Assembly (NCBI GenBank): GCA_965644295.1 | Contig: CBFFRP010000069.1 | Span: 186,001-250,000, forward strand | Length of the DNA: 64,000 bases | Origin: Paraphysomonas bandaiensis | Lineage: Eukaryota; Chrysophyceae | Direction of reading: 5' to 3' | Shown here: positions 33,259-43,446 of the stretch, piece by piece | Numbering within the stretch: position 1 is the stretch's first letter | Layout of the letters: each line of letters starts with the position of its first letter | Made by a program: the position numbers and the translations under genes | The notes under the pieces: generated by a model | Told to the model about the DNA's origin: nothing | Databases searched by the model: none | What the model saw: the letters and a program-made list of their open reading frames with translations, nothing else

Positions 33259-36200
33259 ATGAGATATAGGGTTATAATAGTATTCTTAGCTATAGTGGGG
33301 TATGTATATGCTCAATGGCCATTATATCCATATACAATCAATTATAATAGAAATAAGACATATATTCATGGAATTCATGCTGGTATTTATATTGGATCTT
33401 CAAGTGATAGTGATGATATAGGAAGATGCATATTATATGACTGTAATTCATCTCTATTGTCTGATGTTATGAGAATGATCGTTCCCATAGCGATCCACAC
33501 TAATCTTATGTATCGGACTTCGTTTTTGCCATTACTTTCGGGAACGGATTGTGAGAAAATATGTGAACAGTTGACTTCTTCTCTAGTTATACACACTAGA
33601 ACCTTGGTCGTCTTGACTACCTGTAACCACATTGATGCTACTCTATCTTCGCTGCATGCATTGAGGCATCAGAGTGATGATTTCGATATTGTCGTTATTG
33701 ATGACTTTTCTGTAGATGGTACGCCAGACATTCTTATCAAACAGGTTACACTGTCACGTTATTGATGCGAATCTGAATTGTGTACTGTACAGGGCTATTT
33801 CGTCATAGGGAAAGCATCTGGTCAAGGTCTTACCGACTCATGGAATATTGCATACAGGTAAATATATTTACGTTCTATTTGTAGTCCTTGAACTATTATT
33901 TTGCAGGCTTGCGAAACTGATGCAGTACGAATACATTATTTTTGCAAATAATGATGTATTGGTTCCTGACAAGGTGGTCGGAGATCTGGTGGAGTCTTTG
34001 GATAATCCTCGGCATCCCGTTGTTGTTCCCCTCACTACGCGTCATGCATGCGGCCATAATCCTGCTCAGAGCATTAATAATGTGCATAGCCTGTCTCCTT
34101 CTCAGACCTTGTACAGTTTTTCTAAGGGCAACTTCAATCGCGTTCAGGCAGGACTCTCCAAACGAGGAAAAGAGAAGAACGGTGACCGTGAACTTTATTC
34201 TACTTATTTTCCCTGACTATTTTCCTTCACCAGATACAGAGAAGCTATTACTCTCTGAATGGAAAGATAAAATAAGGTTCAATGGTTTTTTCTTTGCGGT
34301 GAACATACGAAACATTGCTGGCGCAGCCTACAACGAAAACAATTTATTTGATCCTAATGCCACAATGGTAATGGCGATTTTGTGATTTGTATGGTCTAAA
34401 TGTGGTATAGGTGTTCCAGGAAGATTTACTCACGACAAGAATGATGAGCAAAGGACAGTTTCCAGCAATTAATAAATATACATTTGTATATCACGAAAAA
34501 TCTGTCACAGTAAAGGTATTATTTTCTGTGTATATTGTTCTTATTGTGGTCGTAAAATGCATATGGAAGCACTCGTTGACCTTTTGCACACTGAGGGTTT
34601 GATGATAGGCTGCTAACTATATATCGGGGTCTACAGAAACTCGTAATAATATATCCTTTTATCACCCAGAGATGAGGGGAAATTTAGAGAGGGCAACATT
34701 CCCAAACCTCTATTCTACGTACCGCGAACTTGAGGCGGCAAGGGCGAAAAGCTGTATCCTATACCCAGACGAGAAAGCCCTAAATCCACTGTAGTGATTG
34801 GAATTGCTTTTTCTACTGCCCATGAGGAGATTGTAAAGGTACAGCCCCCTTTTTCACTGATCAGCCTATATTAGTAACTCTTCCAGAATCTCTATGTCAG
34901 CCTTCTGCGGGGTTTCAAAGTGGACTTTCGACTGCTTCCAGAGGTAGATTGCTTGATTTATCGATAGATTTCTACTAACAAGTAGCACTTTATAGACCAA
35001 TCAGAAATCTGGGCCTGACAACCTGGCTGATATCGACGTGTTGGTTGTGACCAACCCAACATATGATTACATTAGGGTGTGTTGGCTGTATGTTAGATAT
35101 TTGTACTTGTATGATGTGATGCAGGGAATAAATTCGAAATCAACGCTACGAGTTGTTCTTTGGATGCTAGATGGTGCAAAAAGGTAAATTGTAATACTTG
35201 GACCGCTGTAAGTATCAAGTATTGCCAATGACAGATGGATAAATTTACGTTGGCTTGGGAATGCGGATATTTTTATGCTTTCCACTGTGCAGGATATGGA
35301 GTTAATGAGGGAGCATGACGGTTTGTGATCAAACGGTGGTATCTTTTATTTATCATATGCTGCACAGATTTTCCGGTTGCATGTTTCGTAAAATGTCCGG
35401 CCTTCTTTCAAGACTTTGCGCAAACTCGTATGCACATGCCACGTACGTGTTTACTCTGAAGATGTAGTGTGTTGTGTAATTTTTTGGGTCACAGTACGAT
35501 TGTTGTTTCATGACCATGGCGTCGATGTGCTGACTACACAGTTTGTGCAAAACTTACAAGGTGTGATATTTGTTGGAACTATACATAAGTATAAGTAATG
35601 TACTTTGAATAACTGTAGAAGAGCTGGATGTGGATATACCGAAGTACATTGAAACTGAAGACACTAAATCTGAGTTGCCAGGCATATGTATGGCTCTCCG
35701 TGTCACCCATGGTATGTTTCCTTATCGCTATGCAGCGTTATAATATATAATAATTAACGTTTATATGTAGGCCACATTGAGTCAATTTATAAATACCTGC
35801 GCACTCTCTCTGCAAGTTTTGCGAGCTCTGATTGGGCGAAACGTAATATGCTTCGTGTCTTTCTAATTAATGTAGACGAGGGATCTAAATCATTGACTGC
35901 GCTCATGACGTCGATAGTGGACCGACTTAATGGTGGTCGAGGTTCCAAATTCGTTCAGGTTACTTCCCCGTTTTTTTCTACCCGATTGTAACATTCTCCG
36001 TATTTTCATAGCTGAAGCTCGTTTTGTCCGGTCATTACCAGTTTGGAGTTCGGATAAGACATCATTTGTCTGGAATGGAATCTGTAGATTTTCTACTGGA
36101 CTACTTCAAGTCTTCGGTGAGTAATGTTTGTACAATGTGATACCTATTTACTGTACTTGTGTTTGCATGCAGAGGATCTGCGAGTGGATCATCGTAGCTA

Positions 36201-36699
36201 CTCCGAATAGAAATTTCACGATGGTAAACACCTTTTGTTTCCCTATTTTGACGTACAATGAAATCGTGTTGTAGGGTGATTTTAACGATGCGTTTCATTC
36301 CTTAAACAGTCAACCTTCGGTGCGCAGAGCTGATCTTGCACATACATAATAATGACTAAATATTGTGTATAGGATCATAGAAGCAATATACTTCGGTTAG
36401 GTAGTATTTCAAGGTGTGTATAAGTTTTGGCGGTTAAGGAAACATGCAAGCTGACTCGGTGTTTGCGTAGCGTGGAGAAAAAAACTTCTACGGGAGGTCT
36501 TTCAGATTTTGGTGATTATATGATCCGGACAAGTTTATATACGGCGTCGTCGCCTTACAGCTCCTTGCTACCAGATGGAATGTTTAGTCAGTTCATTTCT
36601 GCAAGAGAATATTTTTTATACTTAGCATTAGTCAGTAGAATGGAAAAAAAGATTAGTGGGGACAATGAAACTTATGCAGTGCATACGATAAATAGATAG
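33259..36699 (+). CDS. Large GT2-type glycosyltransferase with a second, unassigned domain
   Basis: Twenty exons: 33259-33744, 33793-33857, 33907-34181, 34234-34367, 34411-34515, 34672-34753, 34795-34838, 34887-34943, 34996-35076, 35125-35183, 35235-35320, 35368-35442, 35495-35560, 35619-35711, 35771-35958, 36012-36116, 36173-36223, 36275-36319, 36373-36413 and 36471-36699. All phases agree and give 788 residues; the 34754-34794 intron is 41 nt. The N-terminus is a signal sequence (MRYRVIIVFLAIVGYVYA). A GT2 fold starts near residue 113 (RTLVVLTTCNHIDAT, DIVVIDDFSVDGTPDI), with the metal-site motif in YIIFANNDVLVPD. After about residue 350 a second Rossmann-like region appears (VIGIAFSTAHEEIV, DIDVLVVTNPTYDY, VLWMLDG, WLGNADIFMLS), resembling a GT-B domain, then another region (CEWIIVATPNRNF). 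Possibly a bifunctional enzyme. Substrate unknown. Confidence 0.75.
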
Positions 36700-37408
36700 A
36701 TGTCCCATAGATATATACAGAATCCCGTGGTGTCGATGTTATCTTGTCGTCATAGTTGTTGCGATGGATTGCCTGCGATTACTATTTTAATTGAGAAATA
36801 ATAGTAATGAAGAGGCTGATACACGCTCAAGAAGCAATAAGAATATGATGAATTTGTATCTTTATTCAAGGAAAAAGCCATTCCCTACTACAAATTTTCG
36901 GCATAGCTAAATAATATACATGGTAATTATTAAAAAATGACATTATTAGCACGTTTAATAAGCAATAAAACTAAGATGACCATTGAAATATGAGAATTAT
37001 AAAACTTCAATTATAAATAACATCACATATCATTCATTGTCATTCACCAACTCTTTTATCTCTTCTACAAAATCTACTTCTAGTACGATCTTATATCGTC
37101 ACCATCTTGTATAGTCAATATATTTTAGTTTCGTTGCTACAATAGCCATCATATTCATAATACAGTCAAGTACTACTGTATTCATTCAGTAACGGGCATT
37201 ACTCAAATCTCAAATACCTATACCTACAGCTTTTAATCGCTCATAAGCAGCAAAATTCAGCAGTAATACCAAACCGCTTTTGAACCTTTTGAAATGATAA
37301 CGACTAGCAAGTTGGTGTTTTAAAGTATTGCTTCACAATCGATATAAGTGACATTACTGGTGATGGCATTATTGTGTTACTACATTTCAAAGTATATTCA
37401 AAATAATT
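36700..37408. other. Spacer between convergent genes, with diverged repeat R2
   Basis: No gene seen. 37030-37260 is colinear with 23140-23370 (see that entry). Confidence 0.45.
37030..37260 (+). repeat. Diverged dispersed repeat R2, copy 2
   Basis: Shares TTATCTCTTC, TACGATCTTA..TCGTCACC, TTCATAATACAGT and CTACAGCTTTTAAT anchors in order with 23140-23370. Confidence 0.4.
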
Positions 37409-38072
37409 TTACATAGCTAAATACGGCAACATGATTCCAGACACAACTAACAGCAAAATAGAATTAATTTCAACTCTGGTGGCAGGGCTAGCTATAGCAG
37501 TGCACGTGAAATCAATATCATCATTTGTTGTGTCGTGTTGACAAACAGCTCTGCACTCATTCAAAAGTTGGTTATATATCTAAAGGAACAATGTTAATCA
37601 ATAAAACGTATTTCTTTGAAATACCTCTGTATGCTCGCAACCCGTTTTTCGTAAGCATGCAAGTCCAACAGGATATGCTGACGTCTCGTATATAATGTCA
37701 AATTTTCTCTTCTTCGCAACATATCTTGGGCAGCATGATGTATCATATTCTTCACTGATTGCACTAATCGTACATCCTGTAGGAACTGTTCCTGATAAGT
37801 TTCGTCGCATATCATCAAGACATCCCATTGCTTCTCGTATTTCACATCCCAAACACTGTTCATATGGTGGAATCTTACCACTTTCAATAATAATACAATT
37901 AGAACCTGTATATATATATACATATATAGTAAACTACACTGTATAAGACATATATACATATCTAAATACCGATTAGATAACGTCTCCATGTCTCCCATGT
38001 GGATTGTTCTCCCATGACACTGATATGAGACACTATACAGAGATATAAACAATAATAAATATGAAATAACAT
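37409..38072 (-). CDS. Small Cys-rich secreted protein, probably GPI-anchored
   Basis: Three exons on the minus strand, 37970-38072, 37625-37905 and 37409-37579, GT-AG and in phase, 184 residues. The N-terminus is hydrophobic (LFHIYYCLYLCIVSHISV), a likely signal peptide. The body carries about a dozen Cys (CLGCEIREAMGCLDDM, SCCPRYV, RKTGCEH, ECRAVCQH), suggesting a disulfide-bonded ectodomain. The C-terminus is a small-residue region followed by a hydrophobic tail that ends the protein (NSILLLVVSGIMLPYLAM), the classic GPI-attachment signal; a C-terminal membrane anchor is the alternative. No family recognised. Divergent from the STAND gene. Confidence 0.75.
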
Positions 38073-38342
38073 GATTATGAGAGTGCTTTTTATATATTGT
38101 TATATCTCATTCTTTATGAAAGGTATGAATATGATGTTATATATTATGGTTATGGTAAGTTAAGTAGACATGGACTGCATGTATGTATATATGCACTGTG
38201 TGTGTATATATACATGTATATATGAGAAGTAACAGACAGATATGAGTTCATATGTACATGTACAGGAAGCATATATACATATGGGTGTATATTACGTTGT
38301 ACTGGGAGTAGGAGACAGGAGCAGCAGGATAGAAGTACTGCT

Positions 38343-39010
38343 GTATGTATGTATGTATGTATGTATGTATGTATGTATGTATGTATGTATGTATGTATGT
38401 ATGTATGTATGTATGTATGTATGTATGTATGTATGTATGTATGTATGTATGTATGTATGTATGTATGTATGTATGTATGTATGTATGTATGTATGTATGT
38501 ATGTATGTATGTATGTATGTATGTATGTATGTATGTATGTATGTATGTATGTATGTATGTATGTATGTATGTATGTATGTATGTATGTATGTATGTATGT
38601 ATGTATGTATGTATGTATGTATGTATGTATGTATGTATGTATGTATGTATGTATGTATGTATGTATGTATGTATGTATGTATGTATGTATGTATGTATGT
38701 ATCTATGTATGTATGTATGTATGTATGTATGTATGTATGTATGTATGTATGTATGTATGTATGTATGTATGTATGTATGTATGTATGTATGTATGTATGT
38801 ATGTATGTATGTATGTATGTATGTATGTATGTATGTATGTATGTATGTATGTATGTATGTATGTATGTATGTATGTATGTATGTATGTATGTATGTATGT
38901 ATGTATGTATGTATGTATGTATGTATGTATGTATGTATGTATGTATGTATGTATGTATGTATGTATGTATGTATGTATGTATGTATGTATGTATGTATGT
39001 ATGTATGTAT
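38343..39010 (+). repeat. 0.67-kb (ATGT)n microsatellite
   Basis: About 167 tetranucleotide units, essentially pure, with one substitution (ATCT) near 38703. Lies between the divergent Cys-rich protein gene and the STAND NTPase gene. The frame of the latter remains open through the array, but the array is not credible coding sequence. Confidence 0.99.
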
Positions 39011-39076
39011 CATAGGCATGCTATTCATATTAAGAACAGTGCACATATTCTCCACCCCCCTCTTCCAGTACACATC

Positions 39077-42000
39077 ATGAACCCCCCTCCCCCTTCAATC
39101 AGTATGATAGCTCAATCCTACACTCAACACCGTTCCAATCGTCGTTCCACATGTACTTATGACACCATACATGACCTCATCCACACCTCACACTCTCTCC
39201 TCTCATCAAACTCATCTACACTACATACACTCTTATTAAATACTATAAATATAACATATTTATATATTCATTCAATAGAAAAAAATCAGATTAAAACACT
39301 TTTATTCAATCATTGTAAAACATCATATCAAACGGATGATATCTTCAATATCTGTGTTGATATCTTAGAACAGTTAATCGATCTATCCACACGTATTCAA
39401 ACCACAATTATATCGGAATCATTTAATGAAATCAAATTTTATGAAATTATGAATGATAATTTATCAAATATATTGAATACAATACGTACTATTCTTGAAA
39501 CATTAAGTGGTGGGATGGACATAACACAACAAGATATTGCGCAATTACTTAAAACTTTGGACAATCAATGGGTAGTTTTTACACATGCCACTTGCTTTCA
39601 TCCAGCTATGGAGTCTGTAATCAGGGATAACGCGTCAAGCTCTATATTGCGAGGCATACAGTCTATAGATGTCAATTTAGAATCAAACAATGTTGCCCTC
39701 TCTGGTGTAAGTCAATCTCGTTTACGCCCTGCACTTCCTCCTGTAGCTGGATGTGGTGATGGGCAGGGGTGTACTGTTCTCAGGACTGAATTGTTGAGTC
39801 GAATTCTTAAATTCTTCATAGTGGATGATGCACCACGATCTTCCAATCTTCCTGCTTCTTCATCCACTCCTACATATAACTCTGTCCACTTACAGCCAGC
39901 TGTGTCCTCTCTTTCAGGTAGACGAGCATCCAGTCGGAGATCTCTTCCAAGCATTAGTGTAGGGTCTACTTGTGAAGGATCAAGCGGAGAACCTACAGTC
40001 GTAGTCCTTACAGGGCCAACTGGCGTCGGCAAATCGTGCCTTGCCCTATCCACCGCTTACCGTCTTTCGGACGACGAAAACACGTACGAGTTGGTGAGGT
40101 GGATGAGCATGGATTCCGACAGTATATTGTCAGAGTGGGTTATGCTAGCAACTGCACTAGGTATAAATGCCCTTAAATGTGGAGGGGCTATTGGAAATGA
40201 TCGACTTATCCAGGAGGTGTATGACGTCCTCGCACATTACAACTATCTCCTCATTTTCGATTCTGTGGACAGTGCAGAAGCGATCCGCCCATATATCCCT
40301 CCATCTTCTTGGTCATCTGCTCAAGGTACGAAAAAGCATCATGTTATTATCACTAGCTGTTCTATTGGGGGCTGGATAGAACCAAAAATAGATGTGGAGG
40401 GTTTTACAGAGGGTGATTCAGTGGAATATATCAGACAAAGGCTTGGGGCGAAGGAATGCTCTGATGAGGAGCTGGCTCAAATGCACTCCCTTCATTTAAT
40501 ATCTGGAGGCCTGCCACTCTGTTTGTCTCTATGTATGAGTTGTGTGTGTGGACAGTCCGTTCCAACCTCAGGTATTACTCGCAGCTACGCCCTTGGGATG
40601 ATGCTGTCCACTCTAAAATCCAAGGGACTGAACACTGAAGTTTTAACGGAGAATCCTGAGAGCACTTCTCTGAACACCACCAAGGACTCATTAGCTGGCT
40701 TTGTCTCCCTTATTGTAGAGAGTCTAACATCACATAATTCCACGGCTTTAAACCTGCTTGGGTTTATTAGTTTGGTGGGTTCTAGTCACTTGCCGCATTC
40801 ATTATTGGTTTCTCTCTGCCGAGGAATATGTGAAGATCCTCACAGAGCGCTACGACCCCTTATAGATGGATATATTCTTCGCGAGGAGAATAAGCCATGT
40901 ACTCGCTACTACATACATTCTCATTTACAGGAGTACATGTGCGATATCATAGTAGGAGTCGACCGTACAAGTTTAGAACCCATTTTCTTACCTTGTAAGT
41001 CACGAATGAAGTTGCTAAAAGAGTGGTTAAGTCCCTTAGTGCGAGCGTTGGATGGAGAATTCACTGCTGCTGATCGAGCTGTGGGGCCTCTTTGCAGATT
41101 AAGCCCACATATTGAATCTGTGATGGTGACGCTTGGAAGAATAGAAGAGTCTACTTCCTCAGGAAGCCAAGATATGAGTGCTACCCTTCTGAAAATTACA
41201 CTATATATACGACTTGGAGAGAGTTATATGGCGCAAGGACGACACACCGAGGCACTTCTATGTTTCAAGAAACGCCTCACACTACTTGATTCGATGAAGA
41301 GTAGTTTAACTGCAGATACAAGCAGCTATGATACGGATATCGCCAACACACTTTCTGCCATCGGAGGGGTATATGCAGCGCAGGATAAACTGTCTGATGC
41401 CCTCAACATGTACAAGGAAGCTCTACAAATATTCTGCGTGCTATCAGCCTGTGATCGGGAAGGTGTGGATGTTGCACGAACGCTTAAATCTATAGGAGCA
41501 TTACGGCTCAAGCAAGGAGCCACAGTAGATGCCTTGTCCTCTTATAAGCGTGCCTTAGAAATTGAACGTACTATCTACACCTCTTGCGATAAAAAACAGT
41601 TGATACTATCAAAGACATTATATAGTGTTGGAGATTTGTATAAGAATCAAGGAAACTTTAACGAAGCAATACTTTGTTATCGCGAGTCGTTAGATATTCA
41701 GAAGAAGCTCAATGAAATTGGCCTGCACTCGAAAGATGATATTGCTAAAGCACTGAATAACATGGGGAACATATACTATAGAATGGGATCGCATGAGGAG
41801 GCACTGTGTTTCTACGTCGAGGCCCTCGAGTTATCGAAAGAGTTGTATGAGTCAGGACACGAAGAAGTAGCAAGGATACTATATAATATAGGAAATGTAC
41901 AGTTTTATTTGAAGAATTTAGATGATTCGTTGATTGCCTTTCAAGAAGCTCTTCAAGTGTCACGTACGATAGGTTCCAGTGATTGTGTTGATACCGGAAA

Positions 42001-42562
42001 AATATTAAACAATATAGGGAATGTGCACATGACCCAAGAGAATTTTGATGCTGCAGTTGCAGCGTATTTACAGTCTTGGAATATTAAACGTCAAAATTAT
42101 AGAGAGTATCATCCTGATCTTGCCAAAACTCTAGGAAATCTCGCCAGTGCATACACTAATCTGGGAAACTACTCAGAAGCGCTGAAGGTATTGAACGAAT
42201 GTCTCGCGTTGAAGCGAGCTGTGTTTGATGAAACGCACATGGAAATTGTGTCGACTAAAGATTTCATTGAAGTTGTTGCTGGGCTCGAAGAATATCGGAA
42301 TTCCACTTTGAAGCGCTTTAGAAAGTATGTTGTAGATCGAGCTAGTCGGCGGAAATCTGGAATTGGATTTTCTAAACAGGAGAAGTTGGATGCTGCTAAG
42401 TTTGTGATTAAATATGTTGAAAATCCGGCCTTTAGAAGACTCGATGACATATGCAGTACGCCGGAGTATGAGCAATATTCTGCCTGCTTGAATCATGGAT
42501 CGTTGGGAGATATTTTTAGAAGTTGTTTTTCGAAAGGAAGCCAAGTAAATGTTGATAAGTAA
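39077..42562 (+). CDS. STAND-type NTPase (NB-ARC-like) with C-terminal TPR repeats
   Basis: Intronless, 1,161 residues. I start at the Met at 39077, the first after the microsatellite. The N-terminal ~300 residues are helical with a Ser-rich linker and no named domain. The NTPase region has Walker A (GPTGVGKS, about residue 312), Walker B (YLLIFDSVDS, about 389), a sensor-type strand (HVIITSC) and the GLPL motif (GGLPLCLSL, about 477) that marks NB-ARC/STAND proteins. From about residue 698 to 1054 there are seven or so kinesin-light-chain-type TPRs (ALNNMGNIYYRMGSHEEALC, ILYNIGNVQFYLKNLDDSLI, TLGNLASAYTNLGNYSEALK). STAND proteins are ATP switches that oligomerise on ligand sensing, in immunity, death and transcription control. 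Being intronless beside 12-20-exon neighbours suggests transfer or retroposition. Confidence 0.88.
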   Translation: MNPPPPSISMIAQSYTQHRSNRRSTCTYDTIHDLIHTSHSLLSSNSSTLHTLLLNTINITYLYIHSIEKNQIKTLLFNHCKTSYQTDDIFNICVDILEQLIDLSTRIQTTIISESFNEIKFYEIMNDNLSNILNTIRTILETLSGGMDITQQDIAQLLKTLDNQWVVFTHATCFHPAMESVIRDNASSSILRGIQSIDVNLESNNVALSGVSQSRLRPALPPVAGCGDGQGCTVLRTELLSRILKFFIVDDAPRSSNLPASSSTPTYNSVHLQPAVSSLSGRRASSRRSLPSISVGSTCEGSSGEPTVVVLTGPTGVGKSCLALSTAYRLSDDENTYELVRWMSMDSDSILSEWVMLATALGINALKCGGAIGNDRLIQEVYDVLAHYNYLLIFDSVDSAEAIRPYIPPSSWSSAQGTKKHHVIITSCSIGGWIEPKIDVEGFTEGDSVEYIRQRLGAKECSDEELAQMHSLHLISGGLPLCLSLCMSCVCGQSVPTSGITRSYALGMMLSTLKSKGLNTEVLTENPESTSLNTTKDSLAGFVSLIVESLTSHNSTALNLLGFISLVGSSHLPHSLLVSLCRGICEDPHRALRPLIDGYILREENKPCTRYYIHSHLQEYMCDIIVGVDRTSLEPIFLPCKSRMKLLKEWLSPLVRALDGEFTAADRAVGPLCRLSPHIESVMVTLGRIEESTSSGSQDMSATLLKITLYIRLGESYMAQGRHTEALLCFKKRLTLLDSMKSSLTADTSSYDTDIANTLSAIGGVYAAQDKLSDALNMYKEALQIFCVLSACDREGVDVARTLKSIGALRLKQGATVDALSSYKRALEIERTIYTSCDKKQLILSKTLYSVGDLYKNQGNFNEAILCYRESLDIQKKLNEIGLHSKDDIAKALNNMGNIYYRMGSHEEALCFYVEALELSKELYESGHEEVARILYNIGNVQFYLKNLDDSLIAFQEALQVSRTIGSSDCVDTGKILNNIGNVHMTQENFDAAVAAYLQSWNIKRQNYREYHPDLAKTLGNLASAYTNLGNYSEALKVLNECLALKRAVFDETHMEIVSTKDFIEVVAGLEEYRNSTLKRFRKYVVDRASRRKSGIGFSKQEKLDAAKFVIKYVENPAFRRLDDICSTPEYEQYSACLNHGSLGDIFRSCFSKGSQVNVDK

Positions 42563-43446
42563 TTCTTTACGTTCAGCCATATATATTAGCGTATATACAT
42601 ATCGCTTAGATAAATCTAAAGTGTAGATCTTTTTGGCAGTGGAGTTTGGTAAATAACATGACATTAAGCCAAAAACATGCTTGATCTAAATAATGTTACG
42701 ATGGAAGAATTTTCGGTGGTTGCTGATGTTGTTTATACAAGATATTCATGGATATCGTATATATCCGAAGCTGACTTTTGAATGGTGTAAATTAAGTTAC
42801 TGAGCTTTAAACTTTTCTTAATAATCAATTAATTAGAATTTGTGATCAGCATCTCGCATATACTAAACTTATATCGCTCTTCTCTATTATCAAGTATCAG
42901 ATCTTAGATAGTCACGATCTTATAAAGTAGATATATGTCAGTTTCACTAACATGATTCATAATTTATATTAGCTCATGTAATTCTGTTTACAACTTTGTA
43001 TTCAAGTAGAGTATTCAACTCGTATCAGATACTACCATCCCCTCCATACCCTGTACTTTCAACTACACGCTTGATGAGTATTCAATTTACGATATCGCCA
43101 GGATATCAGTGACATCATTAATAAGCCAAAAACAATAGTATCAAGTGGTCTATATTTTTCCAATTACTAAAACGATCATACTTCGCGACACAAATTTTGC
43201 AAGGACTCATACCACTCACGAAGAAACTTTTGTTTCCGCTCATCTCCTGAATTGGCATTTACCCTCTGTGTGGACAACAATGAGAAGACATGACATTTTA
43301 CATGAAGTCCACGAAAACATTAAGCACACACCTGTATGTATACTTCGAGGCATGCATGAGAAATATCAATACACCGCTGCTCCGACTCCGCCTAAAAACA
43401 CGCCGCATATACGAGTTTAGCATGTACATAAAATACTCGCAGAGTA
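42563..43446. other. Spacer between convergent genes
   Basis: AT-rich; no gene called. A 91-codon plus-strand frame at 43145-43420 has no domain and no splice context, and lies just past the COG5 stop. Confidence 0.4.

Noticed and set aside
36301-36349. Ending the GT2 glycosyltransferase at the stop at 36347
   Set aside because: A GT donor after SLNSQPS allows two more in-phase exons leading to a longer, well-composed C-terminus ending at 36699; the short ending remains a minor alternative.
38150-39073. Minus-strand His/Thr/Tyr/Ile repeat frame over the second array, and extension of the STAND gene start through the array
   Set aside because: Microsatellite translation. The STAND protein has its own Met at 39077 immediately after the array, followed by non-repetitive sequence.
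43145-43420. 91-codon plus-strand frame after the STAND gene
   Set aside because: No recognisable domain, no splice context, and it lies between two convergent genes where UTRs are expected.
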